From Phycisphaerales bacterium (GTDB lineage Bacteria; Planctomycetota; Phycisphaerae; Phycisphaerales; UBA1924): DNA of 60,010 nucleotides. The position numbers were made by a program, and so were the translations under genes. Below the pieces are notes generated by a model. It did not search any database, was not told the DNA's origin, and saw only the letters and a program-made list of their open reading frames with translations. The stretch is from contig JADLCM010000038.1 of assembly GCA_020847175.1 (NCBI GenBank), positions 1 to 60,010 of the forward strand, written 5' to 3'. The stretch's first letter is position 1. Every line of letters starts with the position of its first letter. Shown one piece after another: positions 34,310 to 43,274 of this stretch.

Positions 34310-36229
34310 ATGACCAACTTTACGATTAGACACCTTCGCAACAGCACCTTGAGCGGCACGGAAGCCGCCTTTACCAAGGACAACGTCCTGCTCGGCCGTC
34401 GCGAGGGCGCGGACGTGCTGTTCGACGCCCATCGAGATCCGCTCGTGTCCGGTGCGCATGCTGAGGTGCGGATCGTGAGCGGCCGACCCGTCGTTCAGGA
34501 CCTCGGGTCAAGTAATGGCACCTTTGTGAACGGCACGCGGATCACTGCCGCGACACCCCTGAACCCGGGTGACACAGTAACCCTCGGGGCAGGAGGACCG
34601 GAGTTTGCGGTGGTGCTGCCGCCGGCACCGGCGCCCGCGACCCCGGCTGCGCCGCCTGCACCGCCGTCGCCGCCTGCGGCGCCTGAAGTGGCGAGGACGA
34701 TTGCGGCGCCGCGCCGGGCGCCGGCACCAGCGAAGCCGGGCCTCACCCCGGCGGAGCCCGCCGCGGCCGCACAGGGAGATTCAAGCCTTGCCCCGGTGGC
34801 GCGGGCGGGTGGAACCGGCGCTTCGCCCACGAAGGGCCCGGGGATGAACACCATCATGCGGATCGTCGGCCAGGCGACCGCCCGCGAGCGAAAACGCACG
34901 ATCGTCATCGCGTCGTGCATCACGCTGGTGCTGGTCACGGTCGTCAGCATCTTCGTCTACAACAGCGTGCCAAGAGCCAAGGACGGCCCTCCTCCGGGCG
35001 AGGTCGTGCTCGGGCGAATTCTGCCGTCGGTCTACGTCGTGATGATCCGCACCGAGACGGGCGGGGCGGCGTCCTACTCGCCGCAGGGCACCGCGTGGAG
35101 CCTGCGGAAGGGTGAGCTGGGCACCAACGCCCACGTCGCCGAGATCTTCAATGAACTGGGGGCGGGAGAAACGCTCATCGCCCGCCCGCACACGCCATCG
35201 GGCAAGGAGCCCGCGGACCTCCGGATCGCCGGGGTCACGCTGCATCCCGGGTACACCCGGCACCTGGAACTGATCCGCGAGGTGCTGCCCTTCTCGACTG
35301 CGGACAGCGCTTTTCTCGACACCATTCGGGCATGCGACGTGGGCCTGCTGCACATCGAGCCCGCCGACCAGGACAAACAGGCCCCGGTGCTCACGCTGGC
35401 GACGGACGAGGAGATCGCCCGGGTTTCCAGCGGATCTCGTCTCTACTCGGCGGGGTTCCCGTCCGAGAACATCACCCAGCAGTCGTGGGACCGCCCCACC
35501 GCGACGGGCGTGTCCGGGATCGTCTCAAAGAAGACCGACGTGTTTCTCGGGAGCGGCGCGAGCGAAGCGGACAATCTCACCTACACCTACCAGTTCGAGA
35601 CGGCGGGCGGGGGCAGCGGAAGCCCCGTCGTGAACGAGTACGGCAAAGTCTTTGGGCTGCTTTCGGCGATCAACAACGCGGGGTTCATGGGGCGCGGGCG
35701 CGTCGCGGTGGGCGGAACCAGCTACGGGCCTCGCGTCGACGTGCTGCGTGAACTTCTCGACAAGACCGCAGACGAGCGACAGACCGCCCGCACCGAGCGC
35801 TGGCGCGCGCGTCTGAAGACGCTCTACGAGCAGGGCATCACCAACCCCGTGCCCCTGGCTCGGTACCTCGCTCGGTTCATCGCGGACCGCGAACAATGGA
35901 CCATGCGGTCTTCCCCGCTGTTCGCAGACCCGGCCTACACCACGTTGAAACCGGGTGAGGCCGCGTGGCTCAGTGACTGGTGGGAGGTGAACGCAGAGTC
36001 CCACTGGGCGGCATGCGTCATTGCGTATGACTACCGGGCGCGGATCACCGCGTCGGTGATCGATGACGCCCAGCTCGACGTTCCCTTGCAGTCCGAGGTC
36101 TACTTCGCGCACATCGGGCTCACGACGCCCGCCAACGCGGTGCGCCTGCGTCTGCGCGTCCAGGTCGATGCCAACCCCGATCTCGGCCCGGTCAAGGTTG
36201 CGGTGGTGCTCGTGCAGATCAAGGAGTGA
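34310..36229 (+). CDS. FHA-domain membrane protein with trypsin-like protease domain
   Basis: About 639 residues. The N-terminal FHA domain (residues ~3-95) has all its phosphothreonine-binding landmarks: VLLGRREGADV, LVSGAHAEVR and DLGSSNGTFVNGTRI. A Pro/Ala-rich linker leads to one membrane helix (TIVIASCITLVLVTVVSIFV, near 205-230). Outside it lies an S1/HtrA-like domain: LGTNAHVAEIF supplies His, CDVGLLHIE the Asp, and GGGSGSPVVNEYG the catalytic Ser. No PDZ domain; the last ~150 residues are unassigned. It could transmit cytoplasmic Ser/Thr phosphorylation to an external protease. ATG 34310 is preferred to a GTG at 34262 because the FHA strand begins at once. Ends overlapping the convergent polX end by 11 bases. 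Confidence 0.87.
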   Translation: MTNFTIRHLRNSTLSGTEAAFTKDNVLLGRREGADVLFDAHRDPLVSGAHAEVRIVSGRPVVQDLGSSNGTFVNGTRITAATPLNPGDTVTLGAGGPEFAVVLPPAPAPATPAAPPAPPSPPAAPEVARTIAAPRRAPAPAKPGLTPAEPAAAAQGDSSLAPVARAGGTGASPTKGPGMNTIMRIVGQATARERKRTIVIASCITLVLVTVVSIFVYNSVPRAKDGPPPGEVVLGRILPSVYVVMIRTETGGAASYSPQGTAWSLRKGELGTNAHVAEIFNELGAGETLIARPHTPSGKEPADLRIAGVTLHPGYTRHLELIREVLPFSTADSAFLDTIRACDVGLLHIEPADQDKQAPVLTLATDEEIARVSSGSRLYSAGFPSENITQQSWDRPTATGVSGIVSKKTDVFLGSGASEADNLTYTYQFETAGGGSGSPVVNEYGKVFGLLSAINNAGFMGRGRVAVGGTSYGPRVDVLRELLDKTADERQTARTERWRARLKTLYEQGITNPVPLARYLARFIADREQWTMRSSPLFADPAYTTLKPGEAAWLSDWWEVNAESHWAACVIAYDYRARITASVIDDAQLDVPLQSEVYFAHIGLTTPANAVRLRLRVQVDANPDLGPVKVAVVLVQIKE

Positions 36230-38024
36230 CTTCCACGCGCCGATCGCGGAGCCAGGCGTGCAGGCGGGGCGCCTCCCACGTGTTCACGCATTGCTCCGGG
36301 GGCAGCCAGCCGCGCCGGGCCGTCAGCACGCCGAACTCGAGGTTGTTGAAGTCGGCGGGGTCGTGCACATCGCAATCGATGGCGATGAGACAGCCCGCCT
36401 CGACCGCGCCGCGCACATGGGTGTCGCGCAGGTCGAGCCGGAGCCAGTGAGCGTTGATCTCGAGCGCCACGCCTTGCGCCCGGGCCGCCTGGAAGACCGC
36501 ACCCATGTCCGGCTCCAGCCCCTTGCGGCGGCTCACCAGTCGCCCCGTCGGGTGCCCCAGGATGCGGGTTGCCGGGTGGCCGATGGCCCGCACCAGTCGC
36601 GCGGTCGCTTGGGCGCTGTCCTGCCCGAGAGCCGCGTGCGGACTGGCTACCACGATGTCAAGTTCAGCCAGGAGTTCATCGTCGTAGTCGAGCGCGCCGT
36701 CGGCGAGGATGTCCACCTCACTGCCGGCCAGCACTCGAATGCCCGCGAATCGCCCCTGAGCCTGGCGCACGTCGCGGATCTGCTGCCGCAGACGCTCCGG
36801 GCTCAGGCCATTGGCCTGGAAAGAGCTCCTGGAGTGATCGGTGACCGCGATCGTGTGGAATCCGCGTGACTTCGCGTGGCCGATCAACTGGTCGAGAGAG
36901 AGCAGGCCGTCTGAGGCCGTGGTGTGGGCGTGCAGCTCGGCCCGGACCTGCCCGGACTCGATGAGCGAGGGTGTTCGGGTGAGCGACATTTCGCCCCTGT
37001 CTTCGCGTACTTCCGGCGGAATCCAGGGCAGCCCGAGGGCACCGAAGACTTCTTCTTCAGTCGCGCCCGCGACGGGCCGCACGCCGCGGGAGTGCGGGGG
37101 CGACTCATCCTGGTCGAGGGGAAAGAGCCCGTGCTCGCTGAGCGTCATGCCGCGCTTGAGCGCGCGCTCGCGCATCCGAACGTTGTGCTCCTTGCTTCCT
37201 GTGAAATACATGAGGGCGGCGCCCCACGCTCCCGGCTCGACCAGGCGGAGATCGACCTGCACCGAGCGCCCGTCGGCTTCGTCGGCGCCCCAGCGATTGC
37301 CCTCCTGGGCGAGGCGCATCCGCACAGAGCACTTGTTCTCGCCCCGCACCAGCACGCGCTCCACGCCGGGCAACGTGCAGAATGCCTCACGGGCTGTCTC
37401 CGTCTCGCCGGTTTCGATCAGCACATCGATGTCGCCGATCGTCTCTGCGCCCCGACGCAGGCTTCCGGCATACGTGCACCGGGTCACGCCCCGGACGGCG
37501 CACATCGCGTCCACCACCCCGTGCGCCACGGGCATCGCCACACCGAGATGGAGCCGCGATGAGTTGGACTCCTGGAATGCGATCGCGGCCTTCAGGTTCT
37601 CGACCGTCTTGGCGCCCATTCGGGGGAGGCTCAAGATCGAACCGTCCGCAATGATCCGCTTCAAGCCGTCGAGGTCCGTGATTCCCCGCTCCGTCCAGAG
37701 CATCCGAACCGTCTTCGGGCCAAGCCCCGGAATCTGCAAGAGCCGCAGCAGGCCGGGGGGAACCTGCTCCAGCAGAGCGAGGTGTTCGGCCATCGAACCG
37801 TGCTGCACGAACTCCTGGATCTTGTCCGCAACCCTTGCGCCGACGCCCTGAATGGCCAGGAGGGACTTGCGGTCTGCCGCGAGTGAAGCGAGGTCTTGGG
37901 CGAGCCCCTCCACCGCACGGGCGGCCCGGCGCATGGCATTGATGCGGAAGGCATCGGCCCCGGTGAGTTCCAGCATGTCCGCGATCTGGGAGAACCGCTC
38001 GGCGATCGCCGCGTTGACGCTCAT
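36219..38024 (-). CDS. polX: DNA polymerase/3'-5' exonuclease PolX
   Basis: About 601 residues, the bacterial PolX length. The helix-hairpin-helix motifs (LLAIQGVGARVADKI, LLQIPGLGPKTVRML) precede the nucleotidyl-transferase palm with AGSLRRGAETIGDIDVLIE, whose DxD aspartates bind metal, and VQVDLRLVE with the third aspartate. The C-terminal PHP domain has AELHAHTTASDGLLSL, TIAVTDHSRS, LAGSEVDILADG and AIDCDVHD, the metal-binding set for the 3'-5' exonuclease. A DNA repair polymerase. Start ATG 38024 is the usual MSVNAAIAERF-type N-terminus. Confidence 0.95.
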   Translation of the reverse strand: MSVNAAIAERFSQIADMLELTGADAFRINAMRRAARAVEGLAQDLASLAADRKSLLAIQGVGARVADKIQEFVQHGSMAEHLALLEQVPPGLLRLLQIPGLGPKTVRMLWTERGITDLDGLKRIIADGSILSLPRMGAKTVENLKAAIAFQESNSSRLHLGVAMPVAHGVVDAMCAVRGVTRCTYAGSLRRGAETIGDIDVLIETGETETAREAFCTLPGVERVLVRGENKCSVRMRLAQEGNRWGADEADGRSVQVDLRLVEPGAWGAALMYFTGSKEHNVRMRERALKRGMTLSEHGLFPLDQDESPPHSRGVRPVAGATEEEVFGALGLPWIPPEVREDRGEMSLTRTPSLIESGQVRAELHAHTTASDGLLSLDQLIGHAKSRGFHTIAVTDHSRSSFQANGLSPERLRQQIRDVRQAQGRFAGIRVLAGSEVDILADGALDYDDELLAELDIVVASPHAALGQDSAQATARLVRAIGHPATRILGHPTGRLVSRRKGLEPDMGAVFQAARAQGVALEINAHWLRLDLRDTHVRGAVEAGCLIAIDCDVHDPADFNNLEFGVLTARRGWLPPEQCVNTWEAPRLHAWLRDRRVEVTP

Positions 38025-38106
38025 GGGTGATGGTACCGAGCGACGGCGGCGGGTTGACCGTGGAACGTCGTACGGACCAAACCCGAACTGAGGCATCTTC
38101 CCCCGC

Positions 38107-38135
38107 TTGACAGTCAGACCGGCATTCACTAGCCT
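38107..38135 (+). promoter_or_regulatory. Possible promoter of the H1-DksA gene
   Basis: TTGACA (38107-38112) is a perfect -35 box; 17 bases later TAGCCT (38130-38135) is a weak -10. It lies between the divergent polX start and the DksA-like gene. Confidence 0.38.
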
Positions 38136-38196
38136 TCCGGCCCTCGCAAGGGCTGAACAGCCGCAGGGAGGCGGCAGGAAAGGCGGCGGGCCGGAC

Positions 38197-39225
38197 TTGA
38201 CCAAGAAACCCAGTGAAACACGGGGCAAGTCAAAGTCCACCGACGCGGGGCGAAAGCCCGCCCCTGCCAAAAAGACAAAGGCCGGCGCAGCAGTGAAGCC
38301 CGCAAAGAGCACGGCAAAGCCGGAAATGAAACCTCGAACCAAGCCACCCAAGGACGCCAAGGCGCCCAAGGCAGCTCCTTCATCGAAGTCCGCCAGCAAG
38401 GTCGGAGCCAAGCCCGCTCAGGGCGCGGCCAAGACCCCGGTGCCGAAGGGCGCTGCGGTGAAGCCGGGCCCAGCGAAGGTCGAAGGGGCGAAGTCAACGT
38501 CGGGCAAGCCTGCCAAGCCCGGCACCAAGGCGATCGCCGAACCCAAACCCGGCGCAGGGCCTGGAAAGGGCAAGCCCGGCGTCAAGGCCCACGAAAGCAA
38601 GACCGGGGAACCAAAGTCCGCGGGGGTGAAGGGTTCCGACGGCATGGCCGACGAGAAGTCGGGTCGCAAGGGCATCACGGTGGTCACGCCCAAGCGCCCG
38701 CGCCCGGCACGTGCCCGTGCGGCCCAGACGCTCATGCCCGCGCCCGCGACCCTGACTCGCCTGCCGCGCCATCCCCTAATTCCTTCCGGACCCAATGCAA
38801 AGGTTCGGGCGCCATTGGACGAGGCCGATCCTTCGGCCAAGAAGAAGAGCCCGTTCAACAAGACACAACTTGAGAAGTTCCGCAAGACTCTGCTCCAGAA
38901 GCGTGCCGACCTGGTCTCGGAGATCGCCGGACTGGAGCAGGAGGCTCTGCGTACGTCCAGCGGGTCGCTCTCACACACGCCAAGCCACATGGCTGAGCAG
39001 GGCACCGAAACCGCCGAACAGTCACTCTCGCTGGACCTTGCCGCGACGGAGCGAAAGCTGATCCGCGAGATCGACGACGCCGTGAAGCGCGTGGATGACG
39101 GCACCTTCGGCCTGTGTGAACTCACCGGGCGGCCCATCCCGGCCGACCGGCTTGAAGAACTGCCGTGGACGCGATACTCGATTGACGCGGCCCGCGAGCT
39201 CGAACGCCGACACTATCACCGCTAA
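38197..39225 (+). CDS. DksA/TraR-family protein with long histone-H1-like N-terminal tail
   Basis: About 342 residues from TTG 38197; the start is uncertain because the only nearby alternatives lie inside the promoter-like region. Residues ~1-170 are almost purely Lys, Ala, Pro, Gly and Ser (KKTKAGAAVKPAKSTAKPEM), like histone-H1-type tails of planctomycetes. The C-terminal ~110 residues are DksA/TraR-like: KTQLEKFRKTLLQKRADLVS as the coiled coil and GTFGLCELTGRPIPADRLEE as the finger. Of the four finger cysteines only the first remains; the others are Thr, Tyr and Ala (C..T, YSIDA), so it probably does not bind zinc. It may bind RNA polymerase and DNA together. Confidence 0.78.
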   Translation: MTKKPSETRGKSKSTDAGRKPAPAKKTKAGAAVKPAKSTAKPEMKPRTKPPKDAKAPKAAPSSKSASKVGAKPAQGAAKTPVPKGAAVKPGPAKVEGAKSTSGKPAKPGTKAIAEPKPGAGPGKGKPGVKAHESKTGEPKSAGVKGSDGMADEKSGRKGITVVTPKRPRPARARAAQTLMPAPATLTRLPRHPLIPSGPNAKVRAPLDEADPSAKKKSPFNKTQLEKFRKTLLQKRADLVSEIAGLEQEALRTSSGSLSHTPSHMAEQGTETAEQSLSLDLAATERKLIREIDDAVKRVDDGTFGLCELTGRPIPADRLEELPWTRYSIDAARELERRHYHR

Positions 39226-39327
39226 GGACTCTCACGGCGTTGCCGCGTAGTCGGTAGGGTTCCGGGGCGGGATTGATGCCGCCTCCGCATGGTGGTGAAC
39301 GCACGCGCTAGGGAGTTCCAAGATCAG

Positions 39328-39996
39328 ATGACACCCGGCCCCGGCGAGACGATTTCACCGGCAGCGCCCGGGCACTCGCTGCGAAAGGGCGCGGGAGCAT
39401 GGCGCTCGCGGCGCGCGTGGATTGTGCTCTTCGCTGCCGTGGTGTTCACGCTCGTGATCGACCTCGGCACAAAGTCGCTCGCCTTTGCGCGACTCGCCGA
39501 CACCCCGGTGAGGATTGACCGGGACGCGGTGCTCGCGGCGCAGCGGGCGGGCGCCCCGCTGCAAATGCTGCTTCCCATCCCCACGCCCCGTGTCACCGTC
39601 GTCCCGCATGTGCTGGACCTGACGCTCGTGCTCAATCCGGGGGCGGTCTTCGGGATCGGCGCGGGCAAACGCTGGTTCTTCGTGGTGTTCACGCTGGCGG
39701 CGATCGGCTTTGTGCTCTGGATCTTTGCGCGGCACACGGGCCGGAAGGACACGCTGGCGCATCTCTCTGCCGGACTGCTCATCGGTGGCGGGCTGGGCAA
39801 CCTCTACGACCGACTGCTGTTCGCGTGCGTCCGCGATTTCCTGCATCCTCTCCCGACCCTGACGCTGCCCGGTGGGCGCGCGGTGTGGCCGTACGTATCC
39901 AATGTCGCCGATGCCCTGCTCATCGTGGGTATTGCCGGGCTGCTGCTCTTCGGGTGGAGGCAGCCCAAGCCCAAGGGCGGCCCTGCGGCGCGATGA
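39328..39996 (+). CDS. lspA: Lipoprotein signal peptidase (signal peptidase II)
   Basis: About 222 residues, longer than the usual ~165 because of an N-terminal extension and a loop between the first two helices (RIDRDAVLAAQRAGAPLQML). Four membrane helices. Catalytic regions are intact: LNPGAVFGIGAG, GGGLGNLYDRL with the first aspartate, and VSNVADALLIVG with the second. It cleaves prolipoproteins before the lipidated cysteine, and the window encodes at least two lipobox proteins (22262 and sppA). ATG 39328 has GGGAG 12 bases upstream; an ATG 39 bases earlier lacks a site. Confidence 0.93.
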   Translation: MTPGPGETISPAAPGHSLRKGAGAWRSRRAWIVLFAAVVFTLVIDLGTKSLAFARLADTPVRIDRDAVLAAQRAGAPLQMLLPIPTPRVTVVPHVLDLTLVLNPGAVFGIGAGKRWFFVVFTLAAIGFVLWIFARHTGRKDTLAHLSAGLLIGGGLGNLYDRLLFACVRDFLHPLPTLTLPGGRAVWPYVSNVADALLIVGIAGLLLFGWRQPKPKGGPAAR

Positions 39997-40029
39997 GGGT
40001 GCGTTCTCACCTTCAACCCGAGGGCTGCT

Positions 40030-40554
40030 TCACCCCGCGATCGTCGGCATGGCGAGCGCCCGTCGCAAGTCGGCAAGCTGGCCCGCGTGCTGCGCATTGT
40101 GCAGGCTGACGCGGACGAGCAGGTCTCGGCGGGTCCGCTGCTGCGCCCCCCACGAGACTTCGACCGCCAGGGCGTTCTCATCCATCGCCCCGGCTCGCGA
40201 CGCGAGGCGATCTACGGCATCCTCAAAGATGCGGGTCGCCCGGTTCAGCGCGGGGTACATCGCGGCATCTGGCCTTGGACGGCTCCCCAGCCGCACGCTC
40301 AGGGTGTCGAAGCGTTCCGAAGTTCCGCGGGTGCCATCGCCGACCAGAAAGTCACAGTCGGGCAGGGGATCGCCACCCAGGCGCTCCACGAGACGTCCCA
40401 TCGTGTACGCGCAGTGCCCGAGGGTCCACGCGACGTGATTCGGAAGCGCCGGTGCCTGGAGTGTGTGCGTCCGATCGGTGAACCCCGCAAGAAACCTGGT
40501 GAGCACCGGGCCGGAGGCACGAACGACCGCCGCGAGAAAATCGGATTCACGCAT
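40030..40554 (-). CDS. DinB-family four-helix protein
   Basis: 174 residues, with GGAGATCAAGCG before the ATG at 40554. ALPNHVAWTLGHCAYTMGRL gives the first metal His and the late SLHNAQHAGQLADLRRAL supplies the others. It is only distantly similar to the DinB-fold protein at 19.1 kb. Substrate unknown. Convergent with lspA, 33 bases apart. Confidence 0.83.
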   Translation of the reverse strand: MRESDFLAAVVRASGPVLTRFLAGFTDRTHTLQAPALPNHVAWTLGHCAYTMGRLVERLGGDPLPDCDFLVGDGTRGTSERFDTLSVRLGSRPRPDAAMYPALNRATRIFEDAVDRLASRAGAMDENALAVEVSWGAQQRTRRDLLVRVSLHNAQHAGQLADLRRALAMPTIAG

Positions 40555-40722
40555 CGCTTGATCTCCATTTGTCGTGGGGCGCGATGAAGGCTCGAGTGCA
40601 TCCCACGTCAACTTTCCATGCGAGCCCGTTGCAATGCCGTGACGACGCGGGCGTTGAGCAGTCGGCTGTGGGGCAGCCGCGTCCGCTTCGAGACGTATTC
40701 ACACCGCATCTGGAGGGTAGTC

Positions 40723-41091
40723 ATGGTTCGGAGCATCACTCGCGTTTCCGGCTTCCTGGCAGTCTTGTTCGCTGCAGTCGTCACGCTCATGCCTTCACGG
40801 GCAGAGGCGGCGTCACCCGAGCGCCCTCGCCCCGCGCTGATCCACGGTATCGTGGCCGTGCGCACCGATGACGGCGCCCGCGCCGTTCCGGATGCGGTGG
40901 TCGAGCTCGTCAACCGCGAGGGCGACGTGCTGGCGACGACCACCACCAATGATGAGGGCAGGTTCCGCTTCGAGCCCACCCACCCCGGGCGGTACATCGT
41001 TCGCGCCGTCAAGCGCGGCGTGGGCGCGGGTCGCACGCCCCTGACGGCTCGTCCGGGCATCAACGGCGTGCGGGTTCTCCTGGCCCGGTGA
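40723..41091 (+). CDS. Small exported protein with carboxypeptidase-regulatory-like (CNA-B/TTR) domain
   Basis: 122 residues; GGAGGGTAGTC before the ATG is a strong site. Signal peptide (FLAVLFAAVVTLMPSRAEA), then a single beta-sandwich: GIVAVRTDDGARAVPDAVVE, LATTTTNDEGRFRFEPTHPG, RYIVRAVKRGVG. This is the transthyretin-like domain, usually a stalk or carbohydrate/peptide-binding module. Stand-alone single-domain versions like this one have no assigned function. Confidence 0.82.
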   Translation: MVRSITRVSGFLAVLFAAVVTLMPSRAEAASPERPRPALIHGIVAVRTDDGARAVPDAVVELVNREGDVLATTTTNDEGRFRFEPTHPGRYIVRAVKRGVGAGRTPLTARPGINGVRVLLAR

Positions 41092-41236
41092 AGTCGGGCA
41101 CGGGGGGGCGCCTCCCCGGATGGTTCACATCGTCACACGGGCTGGTCGAGAGATCAGCCCGTTGTCTTGAATCCGGGCCGATGTTCGGGCAGAGGGTGCC
41201 GGGGCGTGGCCCCACAGGCTGCGGTACGCTCTCGTC

Positions 41237-42241
41237 ATGACGTCGGCCCGGTTTCTCATCTTCGGCGCGCACCGGGACACGGGCAAACCCGCGAGCCTCG
41301 TGCTTGAGGCCGTGTCACGCGAGGAGGCCGAGGCTTTCGCACTCCAGCAGGGTGTGCTCATCCACCAGGTGCAGGAGCTGCCCTCCGCCGCCGCCCGCCT
41401 TGCCGCGATGGCGGCCGATCCCCGCCCGAACGATCCGCCCGCACGGGGCGCGCATGACGCGCAAACCCCGGCGCGACCTCCGCGCCGCGCGGAAGGACCG
41501 GCAGAGGTGCCGAGCGCCCGCGGGGAATCGGCCGGACCTGTGAATGAGCAGGCGCCGCGCGTCGCCGCTGAATCGGGCGCGGCCCAAAGAAGAATTGCCC
41601 CCGAAGACGACCCCGCGCGGGCGCTGTCACTGCGCCTGCCTTGGCCCCGGGGGTTTGACGGGCTGCCGGGTGAGCGCGTGCTGGCAACCTACGAACCGCG
41701 CGGCCTCGAACTCGGTGTGCTGGGGGCCCTGCTCGGACGACGAGCCAAGGTGGTGCTCACCACGCAGCGCTTCATTGTTTCGCAGCGACGCCTTTTCGGC
41801 GGATCAATAGCCTCGGCGCGACTGGGGTCGCTCGCAGGGGTCACGCTGGGTTCGCGCGTGTCGTCGTGGCTCATGGCGCTCGGCTTGGGAGGGCTGCTGC
41901 TCACCATACCCCTGGTCGCCCAGGCCGCGGGCGGAGCCGGCTTGGGCGGTTCTCTGGGCGGGCTCACGTCCGACGTCGACGGGGCGGGCGGGTTGCTCGG
42001 GCCGATCCAGGGGCTGATGGACGGGGCGAAGCAGGGCATGATGGCTTTCGTGATTCTGCAGGCCGTAACATCGATTGCGATGGTGTGCTTCGCCTGGAAC
42101 AAGGAGCTCGCGGCGCTGGGGCCTGGCGGCCCGGTGGCGCTGCGGGGAAGGCTCCTGAACGCCAAGCGTGCGTCGGCAATCGTTGCGGCGACCGAGCAGG
42201 CCATCCACGTGATTGAAGTGCAGCGAGGGCATCACGCATGA
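41237..42241 (+). CDS. Membrane protein of unknown function with PH-like core
   Basis: 334 residues. A short N-terminal domain (SARFLIFGAHRDTGKPASLV) and a long Pro/Ala/Arg linker lead to GERVLATYEPRGLELGVLGA and KVVLTTQRFIVSQRRLFGGS, which look like the bacterial PH-domain pattern of membrane proteins. Two hydrophobic helices follow (LMALGLGGLLLTIPLVAQAA and GMMAFVILQAVTSIAMVCFA). The last ~40 residues resume strand-like sequence. The gene is coupled by an ATGA overlap to the exported protein after it. Confidence 0.7.
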   Translation: MTSARFLIFGAHRDTGKPASLVLEAVSREEAEAFALQQGVLIHQVQELPSAAARLAAMAADPRPNDPPARGAHDAQTPARPPRRAEGPAEVPSARGESAGPVNEQAPRVAAESGAAQRRIAPEDDPARALSLRLPWPRGFDGLPGERVLATYEPRGLELGVLGALLGRRAKVVLTTQRFIVSQRRLFGGSIASARLGSLAGVTLGSRVSSWLMALGLGGLLLTIPLVAQAAGGAGLGGSLGGLTSDVDGAGGLLGPIQGLMDGAKQGMMAFVILQAVTSIAMVCFAWNKELAALGPGGPVALRGRLLNAKRASAIVAATEQAIHVIEVQRGHHA

Positions 42242-43059
42242 GGCATCGGCGCGGCGGGCGTTGGGTTGCGTTGATGCGGGCGTCCACCGCTGCGTGCGTT
42301 GCGTGGTGCGCGGGCATTGCGGCGGACGGCGCTTCCGCGACGACCGACAGACGCACCGGCCTCCGTCCGGCTTTCAACGTCGCGCGGCACGGATTCGCGT
42401 TTACGAACTCTTTCGTCGGCTGGCCATGGCCCGTGACCGAACCCGGCGCGCGCGAGCGCGCCGGCTCCGGCGCGTACGGGCTATGCGGCGGAATGAGCCT
42501 CGCCGCGGCGGACTACTACATCGCCGACGCGAAGACGCCGGACATGCGGACACCGCCGGGGCCGGGAACCGCGTGGCATGCCTACCTGTGGGTGCGTCAG
42601 GCGAGGTCGCTTGGGTTCATGGGGTACCGTGGAATTCGGTTCATGCAGTGGATGGCGATGTCGGATTCCGGCGCGGGCGGCATCCGGGCCCACACGTTCG
42701 CCGCCCTCGCGGGGGCGCGGCAGAAGCTCGAGCGTGACGGCGTGCTGCCCCTGGGACTGGTGTATCGCACCTGGCGCGAGGGGGCGATGCCCTGGCAGAA
42801 TCATCAGGTGCTGGCGTACGGCTGGACCGAAACCGCAGAAGGGCACGTCGAGATCCGCATTTACGATCCGAACTTCCCGGGTCGTGACGATGTGATCCTG
42901 CGGCTCACGCGGACCACCGAGGCCACCTGCGATGAAGGGCGCGACGGTGACGAGCCGATTCTCGGCTACGAAACCTCGCTGGTTGTGCCTGGGCGACGCA
43001 ATCGCACCGTGCGCGGCGTTTTTGTGATGGGACACGTGCCTCGGCCGGTGCCGAGGTAG
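42238..43059 (+). CDS. Exported papain-like-fold protein (inferred)
   Basis: 273 residues, with a signal-like N-terminus (ASTAACVAWCAGIAADGASA). The mature protein has AYGLCGGMSLAAADYYIAD, then NHQVLAYGWTE, then RIYDPNFPGRDDVIL: Cys, His and Asp/Asn in the order and spacing of a papain-like (C39-like) fold. The family is widespread but uncharacterised; protease activity is not shown. Coupled to the preceding membrane protein, so the two may form one secretion or surface unit. Confidence 0.65.
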   Translation: MRHRRGGRWVALMRASTAACVAWCAGIAADGASATTDRRTGLRPAFNVARHGFAFTNSFVGWPWPVTEPGARERAGSGAYGLCGGMSLAAADYYIADAKTPDMRTPPGPGTAWHAYLWVRQARSLGFMGYRGIRFMQWMAMSDSGAGGIRAHTFAALAGARQKLERDGVLPLGLVYRTWREGAMPWQNHQVLAYGWTETAEGHVEIRIYDPNFPGRDDVILRLTRTTEATCDEGRDGDEPILGYETSLVVPGRRNRTVRGVFVMGHVPRPVPR

Positions 43060-43274
43060 CACAGCGGCCTCAAGGCGAAGCCCCCTCCGGCATCAGTAGA
43101 TCATCCGGCAGGATCGTGACGCGTCGGGGCGCACACGGAAGCCCGCTCGCCGCGCATTGCGACCAGGAGGACCGGAGCCGAAGGCTTCGCCGAGGCCCTG
43201 CCTTCAATCACGACCGATATCGAGAGCCTGACGACACCGGGACAAGGTCGTGCGTCACCCCTCGCCCACGACAC

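Noticed and set aside
38107..38196. TTG at 38107 as start of the H1-DksA gene
   Set aside because: That TTG is the first base triplet of a perfect TTGACA box; the 30 residues it would add are not lysine-rich like the rest of the tail.
38221..38720. Lysine/alanine/proline codon repetition read as a tandem DNA repeat
   Set aside because: The repetition follows from amino-acid composition and varies at the base level; there is no fixed repeat unit.
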